Positions 48,600 to 58,529 of a stretch of DNA of 64,000 bases are shown here, one piece after another. Made by a program: the position numbers and the translations under genes. Each line of letters begins with the position of its first letter. Position 1 is the stretch's first letter. Origin of the DNA: Mimachlamys varia (taxonomy: Eukaryota; Mollusca; Bivalvia; Pectinida; Pectinidae). The stretch covers positions 46,854,401 through 46,918,400 of the forward strand of contig OX392527.1 in the NCBI GenBank assembly GCA_947623455.1. Direction: 5' to 3'. The notes under the pieces were generated by a model. That model saw only the letters and a list, made by a program, of their open reading frames with translations. It had not been told where the DNA came from and did not search any database.

Positions 48600-50490
48600 T
48601 TAGATTCCACTCTTTGAAACAATGTTCCTACTCCTCTTTGGGTACACTTATCAGAAACAGGTAAACTGCATATTCCGGCTAATTTCTGGATCTATATGTC
48701 CTATCAGATATGTGTTGTGGTTGATGACATGGCTACATGTATGTATGATATGCTACAAAGTCTTACAGCATACGAATGTCAGTGGTCCTGTCCACCTTCT
48801 TGAATAGCGGTGTTACATTTGCCATTTTCTAATCATCTGGGACCTGCCCTTGATCTAATGATGATTGGAAGATGATGGCTAGTAAGGGAGCCACTGATTG
48901 TGTCTGTGTCTTCAGAAACATGAACGGTATCTGGTCTCGTTCACATGCCTTGTTTGGGTAAAGGTTGTAGAGCGGCTCCTTTCTCATTAACCCTAATGTT
49001 AGGTTCAGTAGGAAAGGTCGAATCGAGATTAAGTTATCTTCCAGCTTATCTTTGGTAAAGACAGAAGAAAACTGTCTATTTGGTCAGAATTTCTGCCTTT
49101 TCCTTAGAATTGGAGTGCAAGGTACATTCGTCTCGTAAAGAGGATACTCCTGAGCTGTCACACTTCTTGCTCTTGATGAAGAAGTCGAGTCTTTTACTAC
49201 CGGAGGCCTCCTCACCAACCATGCTGTTGACATATTGGTTGTACCAGGCCTTACATTCTTTCCTGTTGGTGACCTGTGTCTTACGATACTTCCCCAGTCT
49301 TTAGCCCTGTTTGTTTGCATCGCCTTCCTGTATGTCCGCTTCTCCTTCCGACTCTTGATGTTTGTATCGCACCAAGGTTGGTTAAATCTGGTGAATATAT
49401 ACTTAGACGGAACACGTGGGTGAATGGATCTTTTTCACACAGTCCTGAACTCATCGCACATGATGTCAACGGGAGAGTTGTCCTCAGCATGCTTTTGAAG
49501 AGACACTGACAGGTCTGTTTAGTCCTTAGCTATGGCTGACGTATCGGCTTTATTCTGATGGAACGGTGTCGCTGGGTGTTATGTTGGTGGCTAGCAAGAC
49601 TATGCCATGGTCTCCCAGGCCTGGTACATGTATCGAGAATGCCATGTTCTCTAGTGACGGTCTGTTTGTCACAAAGACGTCCAGAATGTTGTCTCCACGG
49701 GTTGGGAAATCTATGACCTGTAAACATCCTAGATCATTAAAGGTATCAATGAAGGTACTATTGATGGTTGATGGACAGCTATGTCCTTCTATGGAATCAC
49801 GTGCCCAGTTGATGTCTGGTAGGTTCATGTCTCTACCAATCCATATTTCACCCCCTGGGGGTGAGACAGGGGAATCTCAACCCGAGGTGTAGGATTCTTA
49901 AGTTGCCAAAAACGAGGCTTTTATTGTTGCCGTAACGTCATCGTATTGTTGCTACGACGTCATACAAAAGTTGAGAGCTTGTCTCAACCTAGGGTGAGAT
50001 AAGAAAATCTCACACCGGTAAAAGTGTGGATATCCCTGTCCAGGGTAAGCGAAAATGTGGTCCCTGTGCACCCGATAGATGTTCTTGAGGGTGTCCCATA
50101 CATTCCCGGTGTATTCCACGTTGTTGTTTGGTTGCCTGTATATACTATTGCCGGTTGCAGGGATGGGTGCTGCAACTAACTCTGAGTCTGTGTCCAAGAC
50201 TGTCTCGGATGCGTCATTGGTGGCCCTAGTTATTATGGCAACTCCACCGTGTGAGCCGTTTGGCATGTGTTTCCTGGCAGCAAATATATAGTTTGCTTGG
50301 AAGTACTCCCCTATCGTAGATAGATGGCTTTAGCCATGTCTCCCTTGCCATAATATGATATCTGGGTCACACTGTTCTAACATGCTCCAGAACGCATCAC
50401 GTTTAGACGGGATGCTTAAGTTAAAGTTAACAATTAAGATACGTGCCTTCTGGTTAGAGAGCTGTTCCTTTGTTTGTTGCTTTGGAGAAG
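48600..50490 (-). mobile_element. dead CR1/Jockey-type non-LTR retrotransposon (LINE)
   Basis: On the minus strand, in order: AP-endonuclease pieces (KRDAFWSMLEQCDPDII near 50.40 kb; HGGVAIITR near 50.24 kb; GRDMNLPDINW near 49.83 kb; FPTRGDNILDVFVTNRPS near 49.70 kb), a linker (AKDWG, then KECKAWYNQYVNSM in another frame near 49.23 kb), and the start of the reverse transcriptase (ERDQIPFMFLKT near 48.93 kb, then DD*KMANVTPLFKK near 48.82 kb). There is at least one frameshift, a stop in place of a tryptophan, a foldback insertion, and loss of everything after the RT N-terminus. Not functional. Confidence 0.85.
49852..50016. mobile_element. foldback element inserted in the LINE endonuclease
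   Basis: gggggtgagacaggggaatc at the left and tctcaccctaggttgag-type sequence in inverted orientation at the right (ending gattttcttatctcacc on the minus strand). It separates endonuclease segments that are contiguous in related LINEs. It holds an inner gttgccgtaacgtcat/gttgctacgacgtcat pair. Confidence 0.6.
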
Positions 50491-50574
50491 ATAGATGAAA
50501 TGGTTCACAAAAAAACAGAGGAAGATGACTCTGATGTTATGTTAGGTGTAGATGATGACATATACATATATCGA

Positions 50575-50850
50575 GAACTATTCTGTATCTTCGTGTGATA
50601 TAAAGATGGGCGTTTTTGAGTTTGCTTATTAGTGTGCTTACTTGATGTGATTGAAAATGACTCGGTTCTCTTTTTGAAGACTGATGTTTACTTGGATGTG
50701 ACCATGCAAGATTTACATGGCGGGTGTCGTCGATGAAGCAGAAGACGCTTACTATTTCGGAAGACCTGGCCGTACTCTCTTGTACTTTTACGGGGGTCTC
50801 CATGTAAATCTTTCCTTTGCTCCTATTTCGCCTCTAGTTTAATTGATTTG
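50575..50850 (-). repeat. R1 repeat copy, well preserved
   Basis: Minus-strand copy with gcgggtgtcgtcgatgaagc, ggtctccatgtaaa and tttgcctctagtttaat-type segments; the head end is diverged. Confidence 0.8.
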
Positions 50851-51003
50851 GATTTTTTTAATTGTCACATGATAAATCAATCAGAGAAAAGACTAGGGTT
50901 GAAATTAGGAATGCCACAGTTTCAGCAGTACCAGCTAAGATCTAGGTTCTCAAGCGGTAAGTATACAGCTGTACTCATGCCTAAGCAGTCTTTATGGAAC
51001 CAG

Positions 51004-51147
51004 GCCCCAGGATTATGAAACAATCTTAAGTCTAAATTTGTTTTAAGTTTTGACTTAGCCAATCACGAATACCGTTACAAAAAGTAACGTCATACATAAT
51101 TGGCTAAGCACAACCTTAAGTCTAAGATTGTTTCATGACCTCGGGGC
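51004..51147. mobile_element. foldback element (gccccaggattatgaaac ends)
   Basis: Left gccccaggattatgaaacaa and right ttgtttcatgacctcggggc are inverted copies continuing through cttaagtctaa. Same design as the element at 15.4 kb (ccccagg...gaaac ends), so perhaps related. Confidence 0.65.
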
Positions 51148-51149
51148 AA

Positions 51150-52485
51150 GTCTAACACTCTGTACATGCGACAGATTTAATAGTTTTTGACCATTTCATA
51201 GTATTACTACAAACCCCGCATAGATATTTCGGTGTACATGGTCCAGATTTGGAGTGGCAGTCGGATGAGCAAAATACTAACAGGTAGAAAATGTAAGTCA
51301 GACAATACCTGCGGACGCGTTTCGGTGATAACATGAACTGGTGTTTGTCTATAACGCATGCTTGAAATGAGATAATCTGGTGTGTAAATTTCACTCGTTC
51401 CCAAGGAACTGTAGGTGGGTTGAATTCTATATATGAAAACCTGAATGATATCAAAATTGTCGCTAAAAAGGTAAAATAATGTAAAAGTTACATTACTTTG
51501 TACGTCCGGAAGTGTAAAACCGGAAGTATCAATTCTGTTACATGTAAACAGTAGGGATCACAACAATCAATAGATTGTAAATATTGAAAGAACAATCGGA
51601 TTGCACGATTTGATAAATGTTCTCTTGATTTGCATTTCAAAATCGAATCAAAATAACTTAATAAAACAAAAGAACTATATGAAAATGTGAATATAAGTAA
51701 TGGACGTTTTGTCACATATTGTTGCAATAAAATAAGAGAATACCGAAGCGTCAACAATCCTACCGTGCTGTACCAATTTTAACACAAATACCAATGTGTG
51801 TTATAGCACTGTTACATTTGCTTAAACTTGCATTGCTTAATTAATCGATATCATAACATAGTCATAGACGATAATGTTAGTAGCGACATAAATAATAGCT
51901 TGATTTGATTTTAAGAATTGTGGTGACTGATACGCTTTCTATTTTAATTCTATGATATGGTTTCGATTTTTATACGATTTTTTTTATAATTTGGATCACT
52001 TGTTTCATAATTGTTGTTAAATAAATAAAATAATTTTTCTGAAGTCCATAAAAGTATCATAATTACAGTATACACTGCCTTTCACTCGATAATCAATGTT
52101 CCGCAAACTAGATCAATTATCCACTATATACAATCTACACTGACATTCACGCTTAGTTTCGCGTTGATGCAATTTACCACGAGCTCCATGTTATGATTTC
52201 ATAAAATAAATAAAAGGTTAATCCTTTAAATAACAGCATTTCAAATCTCAATTAAGTATTTCCTAAATTAGTATTTACTGATATATTTTGCAATTGTAAC
52301 ATATTTTTTTTTGTCATCATCAATTTGAAACATATTCATATTCATTGTAGATAATGTATTTGGTCAGTAGCTTATACATACAATGAGATTAAACAAAAAA
52401 GAAGGACGCCATTTGCATTCTATATAAAGTCTTTAATGCAAAACAAAAACAAAAAAACGGACGCGTGTAGTTATCGCATTGGCGA
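51150..52485. other. non-coding 3' flank of Dmbx
   Basis: AT-rich; contains only an R1 head fragment at 51.73 kb. Confidence 0.5.
51725..51765 (+). repeat. R1 head fragment
   Basis: agagaataccgaagcgtcaac only. Similar head-only fragments lie at about 55083-55135 and 56930-56975. Confidence 0.5.
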
Positions 52486-52488
52486 AAA

Positions 52489-52494
52489 TTTAAT
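52489..52494 (-). promoter_or_regulatory. candidate poly(A) signal of the Dmbx gene
   Basis: ATTAAA on the minus strand about 164 bases after the stop codon, followed downstream (about 52440-52462) by a T/GT-rich stretch that could act as the downstream element. No AATAAA was seen closer to the stop. Plausible but not decisive, because the surroundings are very AT-rich. Confidence 0.35.
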
Positions 52495-52657
52495 GTTATT
52501 TTACTTAAAAGATATAAACATAACCCCTTGAATTGTATGTATTTGAATATAAAATTCATTCACATTTCCTAGTTTCATAACACATTAAATTTTCTTTCCA
52601 AACATTTTACTGATATTAATATTTGTACAATAAGAAACTGACTCTAATATTCCATTT

Positions 52658-53022
52658 TTATAAATTATCGAGATATCCCATAGGATGAGTGAAGCGCTTG
52701 GCCCTGAACCGAAGGCTGTCTAAGCTAGTACCCAAAGCATTGTCTTTTACTGCGAACGGCACCAAGCCACGGTTATGTAAGGAGTCGTAACGCACAGACG
52801 GAGGGGGTAACAGCGCAGGGTGATTGATGGAATAGCCGGGATTAAATCCAGGGTAACGTGACGTCATATTAAGCATGCTTGCGGTCTGTTGTTGGAGTTG
52901 CATTTGCGCATGCTTGTGAAGAACTGCACCGGACAGCTGTTGGTTCTGCCAATGAAATACGCTGATGTTCGGGAGGATGTTATTGGATGGAGGATCAGTT
53001 GATGGACGGCAGTAGGACATAT
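52658..53022 (-). CDS. DMBX1: Dmbx terminal coding exon 5 with OAR motif
   Basis: Acceptor tttttcag ends at 53023; the exon completes codon 224 (Asp) and encodes residues 225-344. The middle is rich in glutamine, asparagine and proline ([12 protein letters not shown] region), a composition common in activation or repression regions. The last 22 residues, [12 protein letters not shown] followed by [10 protein letters not shown], align with the OAR motif at the extreme C-terminus of Dmbx, Otp, Rax and similar proteins. The stop is TAA, read as tta at 52658-52660 on the plus strand. Confidence 0.92.
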
Positions 53023-56000
53023 CTGAAAAACAAATCGTGAGTAAACCAGTGCAATTTCTAAAGACATGAGTATTTGAATAAACAATTCAACCATTAATTA
53101 ATCAAACGATTAAAACAACGAACAAAGAGTTTACGGGTGCCTATCAATATAAGGCTAAAAATGATTTTAAACCCCATTTTCTGTAAAGTCCATATATTTA
53201 TTGGTATTCCGTTATAGGCTAAAACAACATTTAAAAAATAAAAACTGTCAATTTTAAAGTGCTTTTCCCGGCACCTTATTTTCATGTTTTTTTTTCTACC
53301 ATGGCAATTATTCACAAATTTCAGATCAACTAACAAGAGTATATGTTAAGGTAAGGTGTAAGATGAATTAATTTGGTTAAAATCTTCAGTGTTCATTAAT
53401 CGTGAAAAATTGTTACCGCAAAAATTACGAAAATTACGACGCAAAAATAAAAAAAAAGGAATCCGATGATGAAAAATTATAAAACTTACCAGGTTTATCT
53501 GGTAGGAACTCTGGTGGACTGTCACACCTCTCATCGTCTTCGTCATTTCTGGTGTCGCTGGTGACTTCAACTCCTTCAGACGAATCGTCTGACTCTATTA
53601 TGAAAAGACGTTTATTTTATGTACCCGTCATCTACGACATTTATTTAGGGCTAATAGAGATATAACTGTGAATGATTTTTTTCTAGCGTATCTAATTATT
53701 TAGCGAACTATTGCATTTGAACAGATAAGAGCATTAATGAACCGACACAACAGCCACACAATATATATGCAATACAGAACAGTATATCAATAACATTTCA
53801 TTGGCTATTGACTACATAGCGTATTATTTTCTGTGCATCTATTTGAAATTGGAGAAACATTATTTATATAAGGCAAAACAAACGTTGTTTTAGATTACAA
53901 ATCACTTTCAATACAAAAAAAAAATATTCATGGATTTTTAGTGCAATTCGTATATGTAACATAATTTCTGGTTTACTTAATTTCTTAAACATTATCTATT
54001 TGTATGGGTTCGGCCTTATTTACCTGCTTGGTTTTTCTGTGAAGGTTCAACAGTCACGATGTCGGTAATATTTATCTCCTCCTGTTTGTCAACTGCTGCC
54101 GAACCATCCTTACTTCCGGTTGTACTTGTCTTGGCCAATGTTTTTGTTTCCGACGATGTCTTCCCTTTTGTCGCCTTCTGCTTTTTTCTGAATTTCGCTC
54201 TTCGGTTTTTAAACCAAACCTTTGGGAAATAATGATTGCAATGTAAAAATAATGATAAACAGCTAGTACAAGTTCGATTTGCATTACTTTTACTGCGATA
54301 TAAGGCACAAATGTTTTTTGAATTACAGTCAAACTATGGCATGTTATGATATAGTCGGAACAGTCAATACACATATCAATAAAAGGGCTATCTAATAAGT
54401 AAACAAATATACAAGATAGTAAAAGAAGTGGGTACAGCATCACATGTCACATCAACAGACCAGCAAAATCTAATGGATTAAAAACGATTTCAAAACTTGT
54501 AATGGTGGTTGGAAGGGGCATGGCAATATATAGCAACTCTAAAACGTTTAAAAGAAATTTCAAGAACGACATACATGTCATCAAAAAATTGGTACATTAA
54601 TTGAAAAGTTTATTCTTTTTAACAATAGAATACTCTAGACCGTTCTGATGGTCAGAAACATAAAACTTTATTATTATTAAGTAAAATCGTGAAACAACTA
54701 TCCTTCCAAAGAACACCAAACTAGACTTTTCTAACCATTCATTTCCTCGACCCTTTCAAAGTATTTATACCTATGTTTTGGATATGAATTGTGAAAGTTT
54801 CAATTTTAAGTGGTGTTGGTAATAGCACAATTAAAGGATTGCTTTGCTATGCTTTACTTAATCTCTTCTGATTATATTTTGTTATGACATGTAAACAACA
54901 TAGCCAAACTAAGCTGATAAGGTAATTACTAGAGTTATGCAAAGGAAACTTAAGTATCGTCAACGCTAATGAAAAATAATTTGGTTGATCCAATTTGTTT
55001 TCAGTTTTCGTATTCTGAAAAGAAATTTGGAAGTTTCGAAATATCCCTTACATCATAATATCAAAATCTCAAAAGCAAATAGGAGAATACCAAAGCGTCA
55101 ACAAAACCATAATCAAAACTCAAGATTAAAATAAATGGCATGACCCAAAAGTGAGAACTGGGGCATAAAATGTTGTTCATGCATTAAAAAATGCATTTAG
55201 TTTTCTCCGTTATTTCATAGCCCTACAAAATGGCTCTTATTTGGCTATACCAATGTTACAAGGTTGAACACAATAAAAAAAATCCGCTTTGTCTTCGGTT
55301 TACCTTACTATATCTCCAACTATAATTTATCCAACCAAAAATAAGAAACAATATGCTACCATTTAAACAAAACTATTTTGATTAAATTACCCGTTAGCAT
55401 ACCTGTATCCTTGCTTCAGGCAGGTTGGTCATCATAGCTAAACGTTCCCTCATGACTACATCCGGGTAGTGGGTTTTGGAGAAGGTTTTCTCCAGTGCAG
55501 ACAGCTGCTGGTTTGTAAATGCAGTCCTGCTTCGTCTCTGCTTACGGTGTTGACTATATCTTGCCTCCAGGAGTATGTCAGCTTATAGAAGTAAAACAAA
55601 CTTGGTCAGAATCGGTATGTGCATTGTCTTATGTTCATAAAAGGACTGCTTTATAATTGCAAAAGTATAGCATAGCCCAACTTCATGGGGGCGTTTTTTT
55701 AACAAATGCAATCCTAAATTATTTTTCGGAATAAATCATGTTATATTTACTGCAGTTCATATAATAATCACTTTAAAAAAGCTGCAAGATATCCATTTTT
55801 AAATCATTTTATTGGAAACATTAACATCCATGAATGGCAATTAATATGGAAACAACGCAATATACTTCATATTATAATGATGATATTAAACAGCAAATAT
55901 GTCATTTTTATTTTCTAGCAGCTATTATACTACGTTAAACATACCGGCCAGTTTTTCCGCCAGCGTGAAGGCTTGGACAGAAGCGGGGAATCCCGAATTA

Positions 56001-56134
56001 AATGAGGACGGGAGGTGACTGTGAAAGAAAGACCCACCGGGAAAGGTAGGTGCCAGTGTTCCACCATACCCCAGTCCTGAGGGTGGGGGAGGGAGAGGTG
56101 GGTAGGTCGCACCTGACAGATTCTGCATCATCAT
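52658..56134 (-). CDS. DMBX1: Dmbx-family paired-like (K50) homeobox transcription factor, five coding exons
   Basis: Join on the minus strand of 56134-55945, 55581-55403, 54219-54024, 53594-53490 and 53022-52658. All junctions are GT/AG with compatible phases (1,0,1,1), giving 344 residues plus TAA. A TLAEKLA motif precedes the homeodomain (residues 78-137), which starts QRRSRTAFT and contains [16 protein letters not shown]16, F20, W48, F49, K50, N51 and R53 are present. The C-terminus carries an OAR motif ([12 protein letters not shown], about residues 323-334). The pre-homeodomain motif, the MRERLAM helix and the OAR together match Dmbx rather than Otx, Gsc or Pitx. In vertebrates Dmbx1 is a nuclear DNA-binding regulator of anterior brain patterning; a neural role here is inferred. 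The length is close to the roughly 380 residues of vertebrate proteins. The start is the first of three ATGs, three bases after a splice acceptor, so an upstream exon must exist. It may be non-coding or add N-terminal residues. Confidence 0.93.
53023..53489 (-). other. Dmbx intron between coding exons 4 and 5
   Basis: 467-base AT-rich GT-AG intron with no recognisable feature. Confidence 0.85.
53490..53594 (-). CDS. DMBX1: Dmbx coding exon 4 (acidic segment)
   Basis: 105-base exon in phase 1-1. It encodes an acidic, serine-rich stretch ([13 protein letters not shown], then NDEDDE) ending [10 protein letters not shown]. The acceptor is aatag at 53595 and the donor is G|gtaagt at 53490/53489. 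It was recognised from exact phase agreement with exons 3 and 5 and strong splice sites; the peptide itself is not a known domain. Alternative skipping would keep the frame because the length is a multiple of three. Confidence 0.82.
53595..54023 (-). other. Dmbx intron between coding exons 3 and 4
   Basis: 429-base AT-rich GT-AG intron with no recognisable feature. Confidence 0.85.
54024..54219 (-). CDS. DMBX1: Dmbx coding exon 3 (homeodomain positions 47-60, basic/acidic linker)
   Basis: Begins in phase 0 with [14 protein letters not shown], the recognition helix with K50 and N51. A lysine/threonine/serine-rich linker follows (residues about 138-188) with no recognisable fold. The acceptor is caaag at 54220 and the donor is GCAG|gtaaat at 54024/54023. 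Lysine at position 50 predicts bicoid/Otx-type TAATCC binding; this is inferred from the family and not shown here. Confidence 0.92.
54220..55402 (-). other. Dmbx intron at homeodomain 46/47
   Basis: 1183-base GT-AG intron. It contains a short fragment of repeat family R1 on the plus strand at about 55083-55135. No exon-like or RNA-like signal was seen in the rest. Confidence 0.88.
55403..55581 (-). CDS. DMBX1: Dmbx coding exon 2 (homeodomain positions 1-46)
   Basis: Completes split codon 64 (Ala) and encodes residues 65-123: [13 protein letters not shown], then homeodomain positions 1-46 through EARIQ. The acceptor is ataag at 55582 and the donor is CAG|gtatgc at 55403/55402. The intron between homeodomain positions 46 and 47 is the position typical of paired-like homeobox genes. 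Helices 1 and 2 are complete. Confidence 0.93.
55582..55944 (-). other. Dmbx intron between coding exons 1 and 2
   Basis: 363-base AT-rich GT-AG intron; nothing else is recognised in it. Confidence 0.85.
55945..56134 (-). CDS. DMBX1: Dmbx coding exon 1 (N-terminal region)
   Basis: Encodes residues 1-63 plus the first base of codon 64. The acceptor ends at 56138 (ttacag) and is preceded by a pyrimidine-rich tract; the ATG follows after AAA. The segment is rich in proline, glycine and serine (a PPLPPPP run) and ends with [11 protein letters not shown], the short conserved motif that sits just before the Dmbx homeodomain. The donor is G|gtatgt at 55945/55944. The acceptor shows this is not the transcription start exon. 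Confidence 0.85.
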
Positions 56135-56169
56135 TTTCTGTAATTTAGAGAAAAGAAAAAGTGTGCAAA

Positions 56170-56445
56170 ATGTGATATGAATGGACGTTTATGAGTTTGC
56201 TTATTACTGTGCATACTTATTGTATTTGAAACTGATGACTCGGTTATCATAGTGAGGATTGATGTTTACTTGGTTGTGACCAATATTTACATGTCAGGTG
56301 TCGTCGATGAAGCAACAGACGCTTACTTTTCCGGAACACTTTGTCTTATTCTCTTGTACATGGACGAGGGTCTCGATGTAAATCTTCTTCTTTGTTCATA
56401 TTTTGCCTCTATTTTAATCGATTTTGAGTCAAATTACATAACATA
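56170..56445 (-). repeat. R1 repeat copy immediately upstream of Dmbx coding exon 1
   Basis: Begins about 35 bases upstream of the exon 1 acceptor on the minus strand, so it lies in the first intron if a 5' exon exists. Contains caggtgtcgtcgatgaagc, gggtctcgatgtaaa and taatcgattttgag. Confidence 0.78.
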
Positions 56446-56449
56446 TTTT

Positions 56450-58055
56450 CGAAGTGAATCCGGTAAATCTTTAAAAAGGCACTTAAGGCCCGATTTAAAG
56501 ACTAATATAATGAAAAGAAAATTATTTTGATGTACGAATAAAATATTTTGTTTTCTATGTGTTTTATTTCATATTAGTAATGATGTGAGACATTTCTAAA
56601 ACGATACTTTTAATTTTCACAGATGTTCTATATTAATGCATTATTATAACTTTGCAAATAATATTTTATTCATAATAATATTACGTGACCAATAATATGA
56701 AAAAAGACGCCCTGGTTCCTTACTTTTTCATTAACAACAAATATAAAGATTTTGATAAGAATATTAACAATTACTAATAATAGTTCAATGATAATTGAAA
56801 AAAAAAGTATTTCTCGTAAAGTTATAAGTCCTGAATTAGTATGCCTTCATGGTGTTGTTTTATCGCAATTGATGGTAGAAACGCAGACATACTTTCAATT
56901 TCGGGAATCAGATTCACTTAAGTAAAAAAAAAAAGAGAATACCAAAGCGTCGACCAAACCTTTTTCTGAACTAAGAATATCTTTCTTAATATACATTTCA
57001 TACTAAAATGTATCTTGTAACTCTCACAGGTTGAATGGTATATATAGCCACTGATGCCTAAAAAGTGAAAATATAGTTACCTGTAATAAAAGATAAGTAA
57101 GATCCAACCATACACCTGTGATCGGAGTGAAAGAGACTGCCCTAATGTTATATGAGGGGGTTCTTTTACTGTTATATATTCTTAAGGTATGCTGCGCTTC
57201 AGATTATTCGATAAACAAAAGAAGTGTTGTACAAACAGTAGGATACGGTCCCTCACACCCTACCGACTCTCCGTATTTACAATCAATTAGTAAAATCACT
57301 TGATATGATCAAAGAAACTCTGTTTGTCATCCTTAAAGCCCGCCGCGAGTAAACATCGTAAGCCTTCTGAGGTACTCGATGGGGAATTCCGGATTTAAAC
57401 TGTTCATCATACGTTTATTACTATTAAGAAATAATTCTAATTCACATAGTATGAAAGGATTCATCTTCAATCGATAGATATAATGTGAATTTACTAAACT
57501 GCTTAAGATTTTACAAAAAAATTAAAGCAGTTCTTTGAATAAGAATTAATTCAGATTTTGAGAACGTTAAAAGTTCCCCCGGGGAACCTCATACAGAAGT
57601 GTTCCGGGGTGTCATTATTTATAAGTTCATTTCCAAACTATATGAAGCTATTCATCAACACTCTCCAATCCATTCGGGTTTTAAATTTAAGTTCTTAACG
57701 GGTATTTGGAACACTTAATCTGTTTAAAAAGCGGTTTTATTTCGTGAACGTTGTAAATTTAAGACCAAACTCCAACAAACTGTTTGCTCGGATACCAGTA
57801 GTGTAAAGGGCAGGTACGTGTTCAAGTAGCTGTGCTTTGATATGATAGAAGATCGATCGCCATTTCAGTTTCATCAGAAGTCAATTAAGCGGGAGGGCCA
57901 GGCGTGGGGTATTATATTTTAATTTTAATTCTAATTCCATTAATATATGATCACTCTAAGATTTTATAAAATAAAACCATAACTCACGAGTAGTGCTTAT
58001 AAGACACACACGTAATTCAACTAAAAATGGTGAATTCATATTGCATCATGAAGTT
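56450..58055. other. 5' flank or first intron of Dmbx, no coding feature
   Basis: Contains an R1 head fragment (56.93 kb). A less AT-rich stretch at 57.55-57.90 kb (ccccggggaacc, gtcaattaagcggg) could be regulatory, but this cannot be shown from sequence alone. Confidence 0.4.
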
Positions 58056-58059
58056 ATTT

Positions 58060-58295
58060 CGAGATGACTCGGTTCTCAATTTGAGGACTGATGCTTACTT
58101 GGATGTGACCAAGATTTACATGGCGGGTGTTGTCGATGAAGCAGAAGACGCTTACTCTTCCGGAACACCTGGTCTTATTATCTTGTACTTTTACGAGAGT
58201 CTCCATGTAATTCTTTCCTTTGTTCCTATTTTGCCCCTAGTTTAATCGATTTTGAGTTCGGATTATGGTTTTGTTGACGCTTTGGTATTCTCAAT
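58060..58295 (-). repeat. R1 repeat copy, well preserved
   Basis: Complete to the head (gttgacgctttggtattctc), followed by a T-run at 58298. It contains gcgggtgttgtcgatgaagc and gagtctccatgtaa. Confidence 0.8.
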
Positions 58296-58359
58296 TTTTT
58301 TTTTTTTTCATCATTCTTGAAGTTGTTAGTGAATACAGTGTACATACAAACAGCAAACA

Positions 58360-58475
58360 AGGAGATGCCAACGCAACACCAATAACGACTTCATCAATGA
58401 AGAAAATACCAGGAAAAAGGGAGATGTCAAAGCAAAAGCCAAAGACGACTTCAGGATCGAAGGAAATACCCAAAC
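58360..58475 (+). repeat. degenerate 57-bp direct repeat (two units)
   Basis: ggagatgccaacgcaac ... acgacttcatcaatgaag and ggagatgtcaaagcaaa ... acgacttcaggatcgaag are 57 bases apart. An open frame rich in lysine, threonine and serine crosses it, but start, splice and family evidence are lacking. Confidence 0.5.
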
Positions 58476-58529
58476 AAAACGAAAAACAACAAGGGTTAGA
58501 GCAGAGGCAAACGGCGCCGTGAACTAAAA

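Noticed and set aside
49566..49892. 108-residue plus-strand frame.
   Set aside because: Antisense shadow of the LINE endonuclease frame on the minus strand.
54072..54443. Minus-strand 123-residue open frame.
   Set aside because: Only its second half is Dmbx exon 3; the first half reads back into the intron past the acceptor at 54220.
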